Positions 8,155 through 16,720 of a stretch of 32,465 bases of DNA are shown piece after piece. Numbering within the stretch: position 1 is the first letter of the stretch; each line of letters begins with the position of its first letter. This DNA comes from JBEKDJ01 sp050014415 (lineage in GTDB: Bacteria > Desulfobacterota > BSN033 > UBA1163): positions 1-32,465 of the forward strand of contig JBEKDJ010000007.1 of assembly GCA_050014415.1 (NCBI GenBank). Direction: 5' to 3'. Both the position numbers and the translations under genes were made by a program. Below the pieces are notes generated by a model. The model saw only the letters and a program-made list of their open reading frames with translations, did not search any database and was not told where the DNA came from.

Positions 8155-9093
8155 TCGGTGAGCCTCTTCTAAGGTCGGGATGCCTCTCCTCCCTCCGAGA
8201 TCTCGGCATTTGAGGGCTGCCACTGCATTGGCAAATCTCAAGATTTCTGTAAGCTCCCAATTCTGCAAGAGTCCGTAGATGAACCCCGCATGGAAGATAT
8301 CGCCTGCGCCGGTCGTGTCGACCGCATCCACCTGAAACCCTTTGACCCGGAGAATACTACCGTCCACCAAGGCCACGGCACCTTCTCGGCCCAATGTCGC
8401 GCATAGAAATCCAGGGATCTGTTTCTGCAATTCGATGAAGGCCTTTTCTTGGTCTGAAATTCCTGTATAGAGAATTGGGAATCGTGAAGAGGTGATGACA
8501 AAATCAATCTCCTTGATCAACCCAGAAGTAAGAGATTCTACCCTATCGAGGTCGATGACTGTAGGAATTCCATCTTCCTTTGCCCATCTTGCACACTGAA
8601 TAGCTGCCTGGATATCGTGGCCATCTAAATGGAGAATCTTACCGGAACAGACTTCTTCTCTTCGCAACTCTCCTTCGCGATACATCAATCGCTCATCCCG
8701 GTCCCAGAGGATCGTTCGCTCTCCTGAAGGGCGATCCACGATAATCATTGCAAACTGATTGATTGCGTTTGGTTCGATCCTGATGGAAGAGACGTCCACT
8801 CCTTCCTGACGAAGGGAATTGAGAGAGAAAGCCCCTAATTCATCATCACCGACTTTGCCGACATATTTCGTCGTGATTCCCCATCGACTCAGGGCGACCA
8901 TGGCTGTCGCCACCTGGCCTCCTCCCTGTTTGGAAAACCGGAGGATCTGCGTTTTTGAATCCAAGGTAGGAAATTGAGGAACCACACAGAGAAAATCGAC
9001 GGAGTTAAGCCCCATTCCCACCACCTCAAAAGGTTTATCTTTTGGAAAAGAGAGGTTAAATCGCATGCTTCTTTTTACAGACTTTTGAGCCAT
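8140..9093 (-). CDS. PfkB-family carbohydrate kinase
   Basis: A 317-residue ribokinase-fold protein. The first PfkB signature is the GGGQVATAMVALSRWG block leading to VGKVGDDELG; the second is DTTGAGDIFHAGFIYGL near residues 268-284, whose Asp in GAGD is the catalytic base and whose glycines form the anion hole. The substrate cannot be read from sequence; sugars, sugar phosphates and nucleosides are all possible. The chosen start at 9093 lacks a visible Shine-Dalgarno; an internal ATG at 9066 has a weak AGAAG nearby and would give 308 residues, still including the whole fold. The gene stands alone on this strand, convergent with the ferritin-like gene and divergent from glmU. Confidence 0.9.
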   Translation of the reverse strand: MAQKSVKRSMRFNLSFPKDKPFEVVGMGLNSVDFLCVVPQFPTLDSKTQILRFSKQGGGQVATAMVALSRWGITTKYVGKVGDDELGAFSLNSLRQEGVDVSSIRIEPNAINQFAMIIVDRPSGERTILWDRDERLMYREGELRREEVCSGKILHLDGHDIQAAIQCARWAKEDGIPTVIDLDRVESLTSGLIKEIDFVITSSRFPILYTGISDQEKAFIELQKQIPGFLCATLGREGAVALVDGSILRVKGFQVDAVDTTGAGDIFHAGFIYGLLQNWELTEILRFANAVAALKCRDLGGRRGIPTLEEAHRLPSI

Positions 9094-9128
9094 TTTTCAA
9101 GGATTTGAGAATGGGACTCCCGACTTTT

Positions 9129-9152
9129 CAATCCCGGGCGCTTGAACCCTCG
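9129..9152 (+). repeat. Degenerate copy of the AATCCCG palindromic repeat
   Basis: The bases CAATCCCG, GGCG and CTTGAACCCTCG occur in the same order as in the copy at 24928 (CAATCCCG..GGGCG..CTTGAACTCTCG), with the inner palindrome shortened. Homology is by eye. Confidence 0.35.
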
Positions 9153-9164
9153 TTCCCTTGACTC

Positions 9165-9193
9165 CTTATAATCCCTATATCCTCTCTTCCCAA
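9165..9193 (-). promoter_or_regulatory. Candidate sigma-70 promoter of the PfkB-family gene
   Basis: On the minus strand TTGGGA (9188-9193) and TATAAG (9165-9170) are separated by exactly 17 bases, with four and five of six consensus matches. The site is about 70 bases before the kinase start. Confidence 0.4.
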
Positions 9194-9295
9194 AATGGGA
9201 TATGGAAGTCTCCCTTTTATGGAGGGAGATTTAGACAGATCTTGCAATCGTGTTTAATGCCACTTTGACAGGGGCCCCAAGCTGCACCCATAGGG

Positions 9296-9324
9296 TTGAC
9301 GAAAAGGCTCATCCATAGTATAAA
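9296..9324 (+). promoter_or_regulatory. Probable sigma-70 promoter of glmU-glmS
   Basis: TTGACG (9296-9301), a 17-base spacer, and TATAAA (9319-9324) give near-consensus boxes. Transcription would begin near 9331, leaving a leader of about 25 bases before the glmU TTG start. Confidence 0.65.
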
Positions 9325-9356
9325 AAAGGGTAGATTGAGGTAGCAAGGATAGAAGA

Positions 9357-10775
9357 TTGGAAGGAATTGTCACTATCATTCTTGCAGCTGGGAAGGGAAC
9401 GCGGATGAAGTCGGACTTGGTAAAGGTTCTTCACCCGCTTCTCGGACTTCCTATGCTCTCCTATCCCATCGACCTCTCCTTAGATGGAATCAAGGCCGAA
9501 AAGACGATTGTCGTGGTCGGCTACCAGGCAGACCAAATCAAAGAGAGGTTTAAGAACCATCAGATTCAGTTCTCCCTGCAAAAGGAACAACTGGGGACAG
9601 GCCATGCGACCTTGCAAGCCATTCCATTTCTAAAGACATTCACGGGTACTGTTCTCATCCTCTGCGGAGATGTTCCCTTGGTGAAGGCAGAGACCCTTCG
9701 TTCCTTTATTGATGCTTTTGTGGAAAATGACTCCACCCTCTCCGTGTTAACGACCGTCGTACAGGATCCTTTTGGGTATGGTCGGATCATCCGAAGCCCT
9801 GAGGGTTGGCTGGAAAAGATTGTGGAAGAAAAGGATGCCTCAAAGGAGGAAAGATTAATCCGAGAGATTAATACAGGGATATATTGTGTGAAGGCTTCTT
9901 TCTTGATTGAGGGGTTAAGAAAGATTGGAAAGGATAACGCACAAGCTGAATACTATCTTACCGACCTGGTGGGGATTGCAAGAGGGAGCGGTTTGAGATG
10001 TTCTGCGCATATCGTGGCGGATCCGGTAGAGGTCATGGGAATCAACACAAGGGTCGATCTTGCCGTTGCTAATGAAGTGCTCAAACAGGAAAAGCTGAAG
10101 GAGTTAATGCTCTCAGGTGTGACTGTCCTCGATCCCAAGAATACCTATGTGGAGAAGATGGTTGAGGTGGGAAGAGAAACAACGCTTTACCCGAATTGTT
10201 ATCTCCATGGGATGACAAAGATCGGCGAACATTGTATCATCGAACCGAACTCGAAGATCACAGACTCCCAAATCGGTGATGAAGTGACGATTCGCCCAAA
10301 CTCGGTGATCACTGAGAGCAAGATTGAGGAAGGAGCCATCATCGGACCTTTTGCCCACCTAAGGCCTTTAAGCGAGATCAGAACGAAAGCCAAGATTGGG
10401 AACTTCGTGGAGGTGAAGAAGTCAATCATCGGCAGGGGCTCCAAAGCCAACCATCTTACCTATATCGGAGATACGACGGTTGGAGAAGAGGTCAATATCG
10501 GCGCTGGAACGATCACCTGCAACTATGATGGCTTCGAGAAACATCAAACGATCATCGGTGATCGCGTCTTTGTAGGATCGAATGTGGAACTCGTGGCGCC
10601 CGTTAAGGTGGGAAATGGTTCAACGATTGGTGCGGGTTCCACTATCACGAAGGATGTTCCAGGAGGGGCACTGGCGATCAGCCGGCCGAGACAGAAGAAC
10701 ATTAAGGGATGGAGTAAGAGGATAGAGTACCGCCGAAAAAAGAAGAATAATAAAAATAGAAAGGACAAGGATTGA
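9357..10775 (+). CDS. glmU: Bifunctional GlcNAc-1-phosphate uridyltransferase / glucosamine-1-phosphate acetyltransferase
   Basis: A 472-residue GlmU makes UDP-N-acetylglucosamine for peptidoglycan and lipopolysaccharide in two steps. The N-terminal nucleotidyltransferase domain (about 1-230) has ILAAGKGTRMKS (8-19) and the KVLHPLLG loop. The C-terminal half is a left-handed beta helix of hexapeptide repeats (IIEPNSKITDSQIGDEV and following turns), with the acetyltransferase histidine in NHLTYIGD and the NIGAGTITCNYDG loop. The start is TTG at 9357, chosen because AAGGA at 9345-9349 is ideally spaced and no upstream ATG is in frame. The last roughly 20 residues are unusually lysine/arginine/asparagine rich. 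glmS starts three bases after the stop, so the two consecutive pathway enzymes form one transcript behind the promoter at 9296. Confidence 0.97.
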   Translation: MEGIVTIILAAGKGTRMKSDLVKVLHPLLGLPMLSYPIDLSLDGIKAEKTIVVVGYQADQIKERFKNHQIQFSLQKEQLGTGHATLQAIPFLKTFTGTVLILCGDVPLVKAETLRSFIDAFVENDSTLSVLTTVVQDPFGYGRIIRSPEGWLEKIVEEKDASKEERLIREINTGIYCVKASFLIEGLRKIGKDNAQAEYYLTDLVGIARGSGLRCSAHIVADPVEVMGINTRVDLAVANEVLKQEKLKELMLSGVTVLDPKNTYVEKMVEVGRETTLYPNCYLHGMTKIGEHCIIEPNSKITDSQIGDEVTIRPNSVITESKIEEGAIIGPFAHLRPLSEIRTKAKIGNFVEVKKSIIGRGSKANHLTYIGDTTVGEEVNIGAGTITCNYDGFEKHQTIIGDRVFVGSNVELVAPVKVGNGSTIGAGSTITKDVPGGALAISRPRQKNIKGWSKRIEYRRKKKNNKNRKDKD

Positions 10776-10778
10776 GAG

Positions 10779-12608
10779 ATGTGTGGCATCGTAGGATATA
10801 TCGGCCCGAGAGAGACGGCAAAGGTTCTCGTTGAAGGACTCAGACGACTCGAGTATAGGGGATACGACTCCGCGGGCATTGCCGTTTTTCATCAAGGCAG
10901 GGTTGAAATCCGAAGGAAGGAAGGAAAACTGACGAAGCTCGAAGAACTGATCAGAATGGAGACGTTCGATGGAAGGATAGGCATTGGTCATACCCGATGG
11001 GCCACTCATGGAAGGCCATCTGATGAGAATGCCCATCCCCATAAGGCAGGCAAAGTCGCCGTGGTCCACAATGGCATCATTGAAAATTATCTTCCTCTTA
11101 AAGAAAGTCTTAAGAGCAAAGGTCATGTTTTTACCTCTGAAACGGACACGGAGATTATTTCCCACCTGATCGATGAATTTGCCCAAGAAGGATATTCTTT
11201 TCTGGAGGCCGTGAGATTGGCCTTAGATAAAATTAAGGGCTCTTATGCATTGGGGATTCTTTTCGACGGGGATGAACGGTCTTTGATCGCTGCGAGAAAA
11301 GAGAGTCCGCTGGTCATTGGCCTTGGAGAGGGGGAGTATTTTATTGCCTCCGATATCCCTCCGATTCTTCCGTATACGAAAGATTTTATCTTCATGGAAG
11401 ATGGTGAAGTCGCCGTTCTCTCACAAGAGGGAGTGAAGGTCTTCGGAGCCAAAGGGGATGAGGTTTTGAAGAAGCCGAAGCGGGTGAATTGGAACCCACT
11501 CATGGCCGAGAAGGGCGGGTATAAGCACTTTATGCTCAAGGAGATTTTTGAACAGCCCAGGGCAGTGATTGACACGATCCGTGGTCGACTCTCAGAAGAG
11601 AAGGGCGATGCTGTTCTTGAAGGTCTCCGCCTCGACCGATTGAGCCCGGAGAAGCTGCGACGGATCTACCTCATTGCCTGTGGTACTTCCTACCACGCAG
11701 CCCTTGTAGGGAAGTTCCTCATTGAAGAATTCTCTCGAATCCCGGTGGAAGTAGATATCGGCTCCGAGTTCCGGTATCGAAACCCTGTCATCGGAGAGAA
11801 TGAGATGCTTGTGGCGATCTCGCAGTCTGGAGAGACCGCCGATACCCTGGCTGCTTTGAGAGAGGCAAAGCGAAAGGGAGCCATGACCTTAGCCATTTGC
11901 AATGTCGTAGAATCGAGCTTGGCAAGGGATGCGGGTCATGTGATCTACACCCACGCAGGTCCTGAAATCGGCGTAGCTTCCACCAAGACCTTTACCACAC
12001 AACTGGTCATCCTTTTCCTGCTCGGCCTTCGAATCGGTAGAGAATTGGGCTTTCTCTCTCATAAAGAAGGGAAGACCCTGATTGAGGAACTGATCAGGAT
12101 CCCGCACCTGATGGAGGAAGTCCTTAAGTCCTCACCACAGGTGGCGCAAATTGCTCGAAAATACCTCCATGCCAGAGATTTCCTCTATCTTGGAAGAGGG
12201 ATCAACTATCCCATTGCATTGGAGGGAGCGCTGAAGTTGAAGGAGATCTCCTATATCCATGCAGAGGGCTATCCAGCGGGTGAGATGAAACACGGTCCTA
12301 TCGCCTTGATCGACAGGGAAATGCCGGTCGTCGTTCTCGCCACCAAGAATGATGTCTATGAAAAAGTGATCTCCAATATCGAAGAGGTGAAGGCGAGGGA
12401 AGGAAAGGTAATCGCCCTTGTCTCCCAATCGGATCGAGAGATCGCCAAGAAGGTGGACGATATCATCCCCATCCCTGAAACCCTTCCTTCCCTGACTCCG
12501 GTCCTCCTCACGATTCCTCTCCAACTCCTGGCTTACTTCATGGCTGATTTCAAAGGCACGGATGTGGATCAGCCGAGAAACCTCGCTAAAAGCGTAACCG
12601 TCGAATAA
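10779..12608 (+). CDS. glmS: Glutamine--fructose-6-phosphate aminotransferase (isomerizing)
   Basis: A 609-residue GlmS, the family's usual length. It starts MCGIVGYIG, with Cys2 the N-terminal nucleophile of the glutaminase domain (Ntn fold, about 1-220); HTRWATHG and HNGIIENY are the glutamine-binding loops. Two SIS sugar-isomerase domains follow, with CGTSYHAALVGK and SQSGETADTL in the first and LGRGINYPIALEGALKLKE in the second, and the C-terminus is PRNLAKSVTVE as expected. The enzyme makes glucosamine-6-phosphate, the first step toward the substrate of GlmU encoded immediately upstream. The intergenic distance of three bases leaves no room for a glmS ribozyme, so that form of feedback control is absent. 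Confidence 0.98.
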   Translation: MCGIVGYIGPRETAKVLVEGLRRLEYRGYDSAGIAVFHQGRVEIRRKEGKLTKLEELIRMETFDGRIGIGHTRWATHGRPSDENAHPHKAGKVAVVHNGIIENYLPLKESLKSKGHVFTSETDTEIISHLIDEFAQEGYSFLEAVRLALDKIKGSYALGILFDGDERSLIAARKESPLVIGLGEGEYFIASDIPPILPYTKDFIFMEDGEVAVLSQEGVKVFGAKGDEVLKKPKRVNWNPLMAEKGGYKHFMLKEIFEQPRAVIDTIRGRLSEEKGDAVLEGLRLDRLSPEKLRRIYLIACGTSYHAALVGKFLIEEFSRIPVEVDIGSEFRYRNPVIGENEMLVAISQSGETADTLAALREAKRKGAMTLAICNVVESSLARDAGHVIYTHAGPEIGVASTKTFTTQLVILFLLGLRIGRELGFLSHKEGKTLIEELIRIPHLMEEVLKSSPQVAQIARKYLHARDFLYLGRGINYPIALEGALKLKEISYIHAEGYPAGEMKHGPIALIDREMPVVVLATKNDVYEKVISNIEEVKAREGKVIALVSQSDREIAKKVDDIIPIPETLPSLTPVLLTIPLQLLAYFMADFKGTDVDQPRNLAKSVTVE

Positions 12609-12627
12609 ACATCATTTCAAAGTATAA

Positions 12628-12710
12628 ATTGCAAAATGCAAAATGAAAAATTAGAATAGGAAAGGTTCCGAAATTTCTCAATTTGCATTGCCAATTTCCT
12701 ATTTTGCAAT
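12628..12710 (+). repeat. AT-rich imperfect inverted repeat between glmS and the helicase
   Basis: ATTGCAAAAT at 12628-12637 is matched by its exact reverse complement at 12701-12710; further short TTGCA-like words lie between. It could mark the end of the glmS transcript or be a remnant of an intergenic repeat; no clear GC stem with T run is visible. Confidence 0.4.
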
Positions 12711-12727
12711 GAAGGTTTTGACTTCCT

Positions 12728-15004
12728 ATGTCTCTGCTAAACGATCTCAATCCCGTCCAAAAGAAGGCTGTTTTGGAAACGGATGGACCGCTTCTGGTCT
12801 TTGCGGGTGCAGGAAGCGGAAAGACGAGGGTCCTGACCTATCGAATCGCTTATCTCATTCAAGAAAAAGAGGTTCCGCCGTGGAACATCCTTGCAGTTAC
12901 TTTCACCAACAAGGCCGCTAATGAGATGCGGGAAAGGGTCGAGAGGCTTCTCGGAAGGTCCGCAAGAGGAACCTGGGTCTCCACCTTTCATTCAGCCTGT
13001 GTTCGCATTCTGAGACAGCATATCGAGCGCCTGGGCTTTCAAAGGAATTTCGTGATTTTTGATGAGCAGGATCAAGAACGTCACCTCAAGACAATCATCA
13101 AGGAGTTGGATCTAGACTTCAGGATGTTCCATCCCAGGGCAGTTCAATCCACTCTCGAACATCTGAAGAATGAAGGAATCACTCCTGATCAATACCATCC
13201 CTCCCAATTCAATATCTTTCAGAAGAGGGCGGCCTTGATCTATGAGCGCTACCAGGAGGATCTTCAGCGAAACAACGCCCTCGATTTTGGAGATCTACTC
13301 CTCTTTGTTACAATCCTATTCAGGCGCTTTCCAGAGATCTTAAGATCTTACCAAGAACTCTGCCGCTATGTGATGGTGGACGAATTTCAGGATACGAACC
13401 TTATCCAATATCGCCTCATCCAACAATTGGTCGAAAGGCATCGGAACATCTGTGTCGTCGGAGACGATGACCAATCCATCTACCGCTGGAGAGGAGCAGA
13501 GGTGGGCAATATCCTGAACTTTGAGAAGGATTTCCCAGAGACCCATGTGATCACTTTAGAGCAGAACTATCGTTCTACACAAAACATCCTGCGAGCGGCC
13601 AACCAAATGGTGCGGAGAAATCGTTCTAGAAAGGAGAAAGTTCTCTGGACCGAGAACCCCGAAGGAAGCCTTCTGACTCTCTACACGGCTGAGGACGAAG
13701 GGGACGAGGCGCGTTTCGTCGTCCGCAGAATCGAGGAGGAGAGCCATCTCCTTTCACCCACTGAGTCTGCCGAAGGATCGGGGAGACCTTTTCGTGACAT
13801 TGCTGTCTTTTACCGGATCAATGCACAATCGCGTGCGATTGAGGATGAACTGGTCAGACATCGGATTCCCTATACGGTTGTGGGGGGCATGAAGTTCTAT
13901 GAACGGAAGGAGATCAAAGACATCCTGGCCTACTTACGGTTAATCGTCAATCCCTCAGATGGCCTCAGTCTGAGGAGGATCGTCAATATTCCTCCAAGGG
14001 GAATTGGAGAAAAGACGATCGAGAGAATCGGGGCTCTCTCCAAAGAGAAGAGGCTCTCCCTTTATGAAGGATTGAAACAAGCGCAAAAGGAAGGTCGGCT
14101 TTCTCCTGTCGCCGAGGTGAATATGGAAGAATTCCTCGGCATGATAGACGAGTTTCGAGCGAATATGAGAACCCTTCCGATTAGCCAGTTAACCTCAGCC
14201 CTCCTTGCAAAGACAGGGTACCTTGATCGACTGAAGGAGGAAAGGACGGAAGAGGCGCTCTCTAAGGTTGAGAACATTGATGAATTGATCAATGTGATGG
14301 TGGAGTTTGAGCAAGGGGATGAGGAGGGTTCGTTGGAAACCTTCCTGGATAAAGTCTCTCTGGTGAGCGATGTAGATCTCTATGAGGACAAAGGGAACCG
14401 AATCTCCTTGATGACCCTACACTGTGCAAAGGGCTTGGAGTTTCCAGTGGTCTTCATCATTGGGATGGAGGAAGGGCTTCTTCCCCACCACCGAAGAGGA
14501 GATGAGATCGAAGATCTGGAGGAGGAAAGAAGGCTTTGCTATGTTGGGATCACCCGTGCAAAGAAAAGGCTCTTTATCTCGAGGGCGGAAAGGCGATCAA
14601 CCTTTGGCGTGGGCCGGGCCAATCCTCCCTCCCGCTTTCTTGACGAACTCCCCATAGATCTGGTGCACTTAGAACCAAGGCAGAGAAAGCCCGACAGCCT
14701 CTTTTTCCAAGAGCCCTCGATGGCCTCCCTGCTTTCCACGGAAGATCATTATCAACAAGTCGGCAAGGGGGTGGACGACTCTATACAGGAGAGTCATCCT
14801 CGATCAGATGGAGAAGTCGTCCTAAGTCCTGAGGAGTTCTTCCCTCTCAAAATAGGAATGAGGGTGCGGCACCCGAAATTTGGCGAGGGAAGGGTCAGAT
14901 CCGTGGAAGGGATGGATGAGAACCAGAAGGCCACGATTGTTTTTGAAACCGTAGGCAGCAAACGTCTGAAAGTTCGTTATACGAATCTGGAGATCCTCGA
15001 ATGA
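12728..15004 (+). CDS. UvrD/PcrA/Rep-type superfamily 1A DNA helicase
   Basis: A 758-residue helicase with all expected motifs: Walker A GAGSGKT at 27-33, motif Ia LAVTFTNKAANEM, motif II VDEFQDTN, motif III GDDDQSIYRWRGA, motif IV QNYRST, motif V LHCAKGLEFPVVF and motif VI YVGITRAKKRL. The last 60 residues (VRHPKFGEGRVRSVEG...) form the Tudor-like domain of PcrA/UvrD that contacts RNA polymerase or DNA. It unwinds DNA 3' to 5' in nucleotide-excision or mismatch repair and clears RecA or stalled polymerase; PcrA, UvrD and Rep cannot be separated here without a tree. It follows glmS by about 120 bases containing an AT-rich inverted repeat, so it may have its own promoter. Confidence 0.94.
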   Translation: MSLLNDLNPVQKKAVLETDGPLLVFAGAGSGKTRVLTYRIAYLIQEKEVPPWNILAVTFTNKAANEMRERVERLLGRSARGTWVSTFHSACVRILRQHIERLGFQRNFVIFDEQDQERHLKTIIKELDLDFRMFHPRAVQSTLEHLKNEGITPDQYHPSQFNIFQKRAALIYERYQEDLQRNNALDFGDLLLFVTILFRRFPEILRSYQELCRYVMVDEFQDTNLIQYRLIQQLVERHRNICVVGDDDQSIYRWRGAEVGNILNFEKDFPETHVITLEQNYRSTQNILRAANQMVRRNRSRKEKVLWTENPEGSLLTLYTAEDEGDEARFVVRRIEEESHLLSPTESAEGSGRPFRDIAVFYRINAQSRAIEDELVRHRIPYTVVGGMKFYERKEIKDILAYLRLIVNPSDGLSLRRIVNIPPRGIGEKTIERIGALSKEKRLSLYEGLKQAQKEGRLSPVAEVNMEEFLGMIDEFRANMRTLPISQLTSALLAKTGYLDRLKEERTEEALSKVENIDELINVMVEFEQGDEEGSLETFLDKVSLVSDVDLYEDKGNRISLMTLHCAKGLEFPVVFIIGMEEGLLPHHRRGDEIEDLEEERRLCYVGITRAKKRLFISRAERRSTFGVGRANPPSRFLDELPIDLVHLEPRQRKPDSLFFQEPSMASLLSTEDHYQQVGKGVDDSIQESHPRSDGEVVLSPEEFFPLKIGMRVRHPKFGEGRVRSVEGMDENQKATIVFETVGSKRLKVRYTNLEILE

Positions 15005-15018
15005 CATTGAGGACCGGG

Positions 15019-15079
15019 GATAGGGTGTTAGGGAGATGGAGAGACCAATTTTTGAATGCACCCTATCGCCCCATCTCCC
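15019..15079 (+). repeat. Interleaved complementary blocks (A-B-A'-B') after the helicase gene
   Basis: GATAGGGTG (15019-15027) pairs exactly with CACCCTATC (15059-15067), and GGGAGATGG (15031-15039) pairs exactly with CCATCTCCC (15071-15079). Both gaps between neighbouring blocks are three bases. The order A-B-A'-B' permits either hairpin, or both together as an H-type pseudoknot. It may be a transcript-end structure or an intergenic repeat. Confidence 0.6.
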
Positions 15080-15345
15080 AATCTCCCCGATGAAAGGAGA
15101 CTGCGTTGTAATAGGACTAGGAGTTGAAGGCGGAACAGCCAGGCAGATTTCGAAGGTTTTAGGATGCGGATCGTCAGATGTAGGGGAATTATTTATGTTG
15201 CTAGGAATAAAGTCTTTTCAATGTATTGGGGTGGCTGAATCTGCTCGCTGAAAGGTTCCGCTCTAAAACTTCCTTATCTGCCCGTCTGTTCCCGGGGTTA
15301 GCTTGAAAGGTATTATGACACCGTCTCAAGGTTAAGGTGGGTATC
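15080..15345 (+). other. Gene-free stretch before gcvH
   Basis: Together with the preceding pseudoknot-like blocks this gives about 340 bases between the helicase and gcvH. An open frame exists at 15036-15251, but its start overlaps the repeat blocks and it lacks recognisable domains. The word AAAGGTTCCGCTCTAAA at 15251-15267 recurs almost exactly at 26631-26648. I see no glycine riboswitch core here. Confidence 0.4.
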
Positions 15346-15753
15346 ATGGAGTTTCCTGAAGATTTGCTCTACACAGAAAGCCATGAATGGGTGAAAGTCG
15401 TAGACTCGACCCTACGAGATGAAGGAGACCATGTGACGATTGGACTGACGGACTATGCGCAGGGCCAGCTAATGGACGTCGTCTATGTAGATTTTCCGGA
15501 ATTGGGATTGGTGTTCAAGCAAGGGGAGAGCGTCGGGACGGTGGAGTCTGTTAAGACGGTGGCCGATATCTTTTCTCCGATCACGGGCAAAGTGACAGAA
15601 ACAAACTCGAATCTGAAGGATTCTCCCCAATTCGTTAACCAAGATCCTTATGGGAAAGGATGGATCATCAAGATGGAGGTTCAAGATAAAGATGAGTTGG
15701 GAGGACTTCTATCACCGAAAGCATATCGAAGTTCTTTGCCGAAGGATTTGTAG
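15346..15753 (+). CDS. gcvH: Glycine cleavage system H protein
   Basis: A 135-residue lipoyl carrier protein. The lipoylation site is Lys70 in GTVESVKTVAD, and the surrounding strand pattern (DHVTIGLTDYAQGQLMDVVYVDFPELG, split across residues 28-54) is standard for GcvH. It shuttles the aminomethyl group from glycine decarboxylase (P) to the T protein. I prefer ATG 15346 over the in-frame GTG 15337, because AAGGTGG at 15334-15340 then becomes a well-placed ribosome site. lipB and lipA follow about 240 bases later, which fits the need to lipoylate this protein; the T protein is encoded 6 kb away as a fusion, and no P protein gene is in the window. Confidence 0.96.
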   Translation: MEFPEDLLYTESHEWVKVVDSTLRDEGDHVTIGLTDYAQGQLMDVVYVDFPELGLVFKQGESVGTVESVKTVADIFSPITGKVTETNSNLKDSPQFVNQDPYGKGWIIKMEVQDKDELGGLLSPKAYRSSLPKDL

Positions 15754-15904
15754 ATGGACTTGACGCTGTTTTGGCTACGCGACGACCAAGACTGAGAGGG
15801 ACTAGCGGCAATCAATAAATGACCCTACCCAAATTCCAAGCTCCCAACAAATACCAATTACTCATTATCCAAAAAAAAGAACAGTGATCAGTCTCTCTTT
15901 TGAG

Positions 15905-15932
15905 TTCTGGTCATTGAAATCTTAGCTATAAT
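15905..15932 (+). promoter_or_regulatory. Weak candidate promoter for lipB-lipA
   Basis: A perfect TATAAT at 15927-15932 lies about 60 bases before the preferred lipB start; TTCTGG 16 bases upstream is a poor -35 match. A start in this region would separate lipB-lipA from gcvH. Confidence 0.35.
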
Positions 15933-15994
15933 CTGGCTATTGGTGCTTGGATATTGGTACTTCACTAAATACTTCTGATATAATCAGTCGGCAG

Positions 15995-16699
15995 ATGGAT
16001 AACAAAGGGTACTTCATAGATCTGGGTTTGATCGAATATGAGAAGGCCTGGGACCTTCAGCACCGTCTCTGGTCAAGGCGCGTGGAAGAGAAGTTGCCAG
16101 ATTTGGTAATTCTCCTCGAACATCCCCATGTGATCACCTTGGGAAGGCGCGGAAACCGTGCCCATCTGGTCACCCCTCCGGAGGTCTTGGGGGCGATGAA
16201 GATCCCGATCTTCCATGTGGAGAGGGGAGGCGATATCACTTACCATGGTCCTGGCCAGATGGTCGTCTATCCCATCCTCAACTTGAGAGAGTATGGGTAT
16301 CGCATTGTCCGATATATCGATCAACTGGAAGAGGTTGTTCTCCGCGTTCTCGGGGATTTCGGGATTGAGGGAAGAAGGGACCCTTTGAATCGGGGTGTCT
16401 GGGTAGAAAAAAAGAAGATTGCCTCGGTCGGAGTGGCGATAAAAAGATGGGTATCGTTCCATGGTTTTGCACTCAACTACGAAACAGACCTGAAATACTT
16501 CGACCTTATCAATCCCTGTGGGCTCAAAGGTAAAAGAGTGACCTCCATGGCAGAGATCCTTGAAGCTGAGATTCCCCGGAAACGATTGTCCGAAAGGATT
16601 CTTTTTCATTTTAAAGAGGTTTTCAAAAGAGACTGGGCAGAGAAGGAACTTAAGGAATTGGCGGCAGATGACAGATCGGAGATAGCAGAGGGTGGATAA
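15995..16699 (+). CDS. lipB: Lipoyl(octanoyl) transferase
   Basis: LipB moves octanoyl groups from acyl carrier protein to lipoyl domains such as GcvH. Visible family marks are LLEHPHVITLGRRG, the ERGGDITYHGPGQ loop, Lys in SVGVAIKRW and the catalytic Cys in INPCGLKG. I chose ATG 15995 (234 residues, starting MDNKGYFIDLG), since the family core begins right there; an upstream in-frame TTG at 15947 would add 16 residues with no family resemblance. The last 20 residues (KELAADDRSEIAEGG region) are an acidic extension. lipA starts 21 bases after the stop, so the two genes are surely cotranscribed. Confidence 0.95.
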   Translation: MDNKGYFIDLGLIEYEKAWDLQHRLWSRRVEEKLPDLVILLEHPHVITLGRRGNRAHLVTPPEVLGAMKIPIFHVERGGDITYHGPGQMVVYPILNLREYGYRIVRYIDQLEEVVLRVLGDFGIEGRRDPLNRGVWVEKKKIASVGVAIKRWVSFHGFALNYETDLKYFDLINPCGLKGKRVTSMAEILEAEIPRKRLSERILFHFKEVFKRDWAEKELKELAADDRSEIAEGG

Positions 16700-16720
16700 C
16701 CGATATCGGAAGGTCCGAAG

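Noticed and set aside
10776..10778. glmS ribozyme
   Set aside because: Only three bases separate glmU and glmS, so the ribozyme cannot be present.
15036..15251. 71-codon frame before gcvH
   Set aside because: It begins inside the complementary repeat blocks, lacks a ribosome site at its first ATG, and shows no recognisable domain; the inner ATG at 15090 gives a 53-residue peptide I cannot support.
15080..15345. Possible glycine riboswitch before gcvH
   Set aside because: I could not find the conserved riboswitch core (purine-rich GGAGAG-type blocks in proper order) here or in the 82 bases before the GcvT-SHMT gene.
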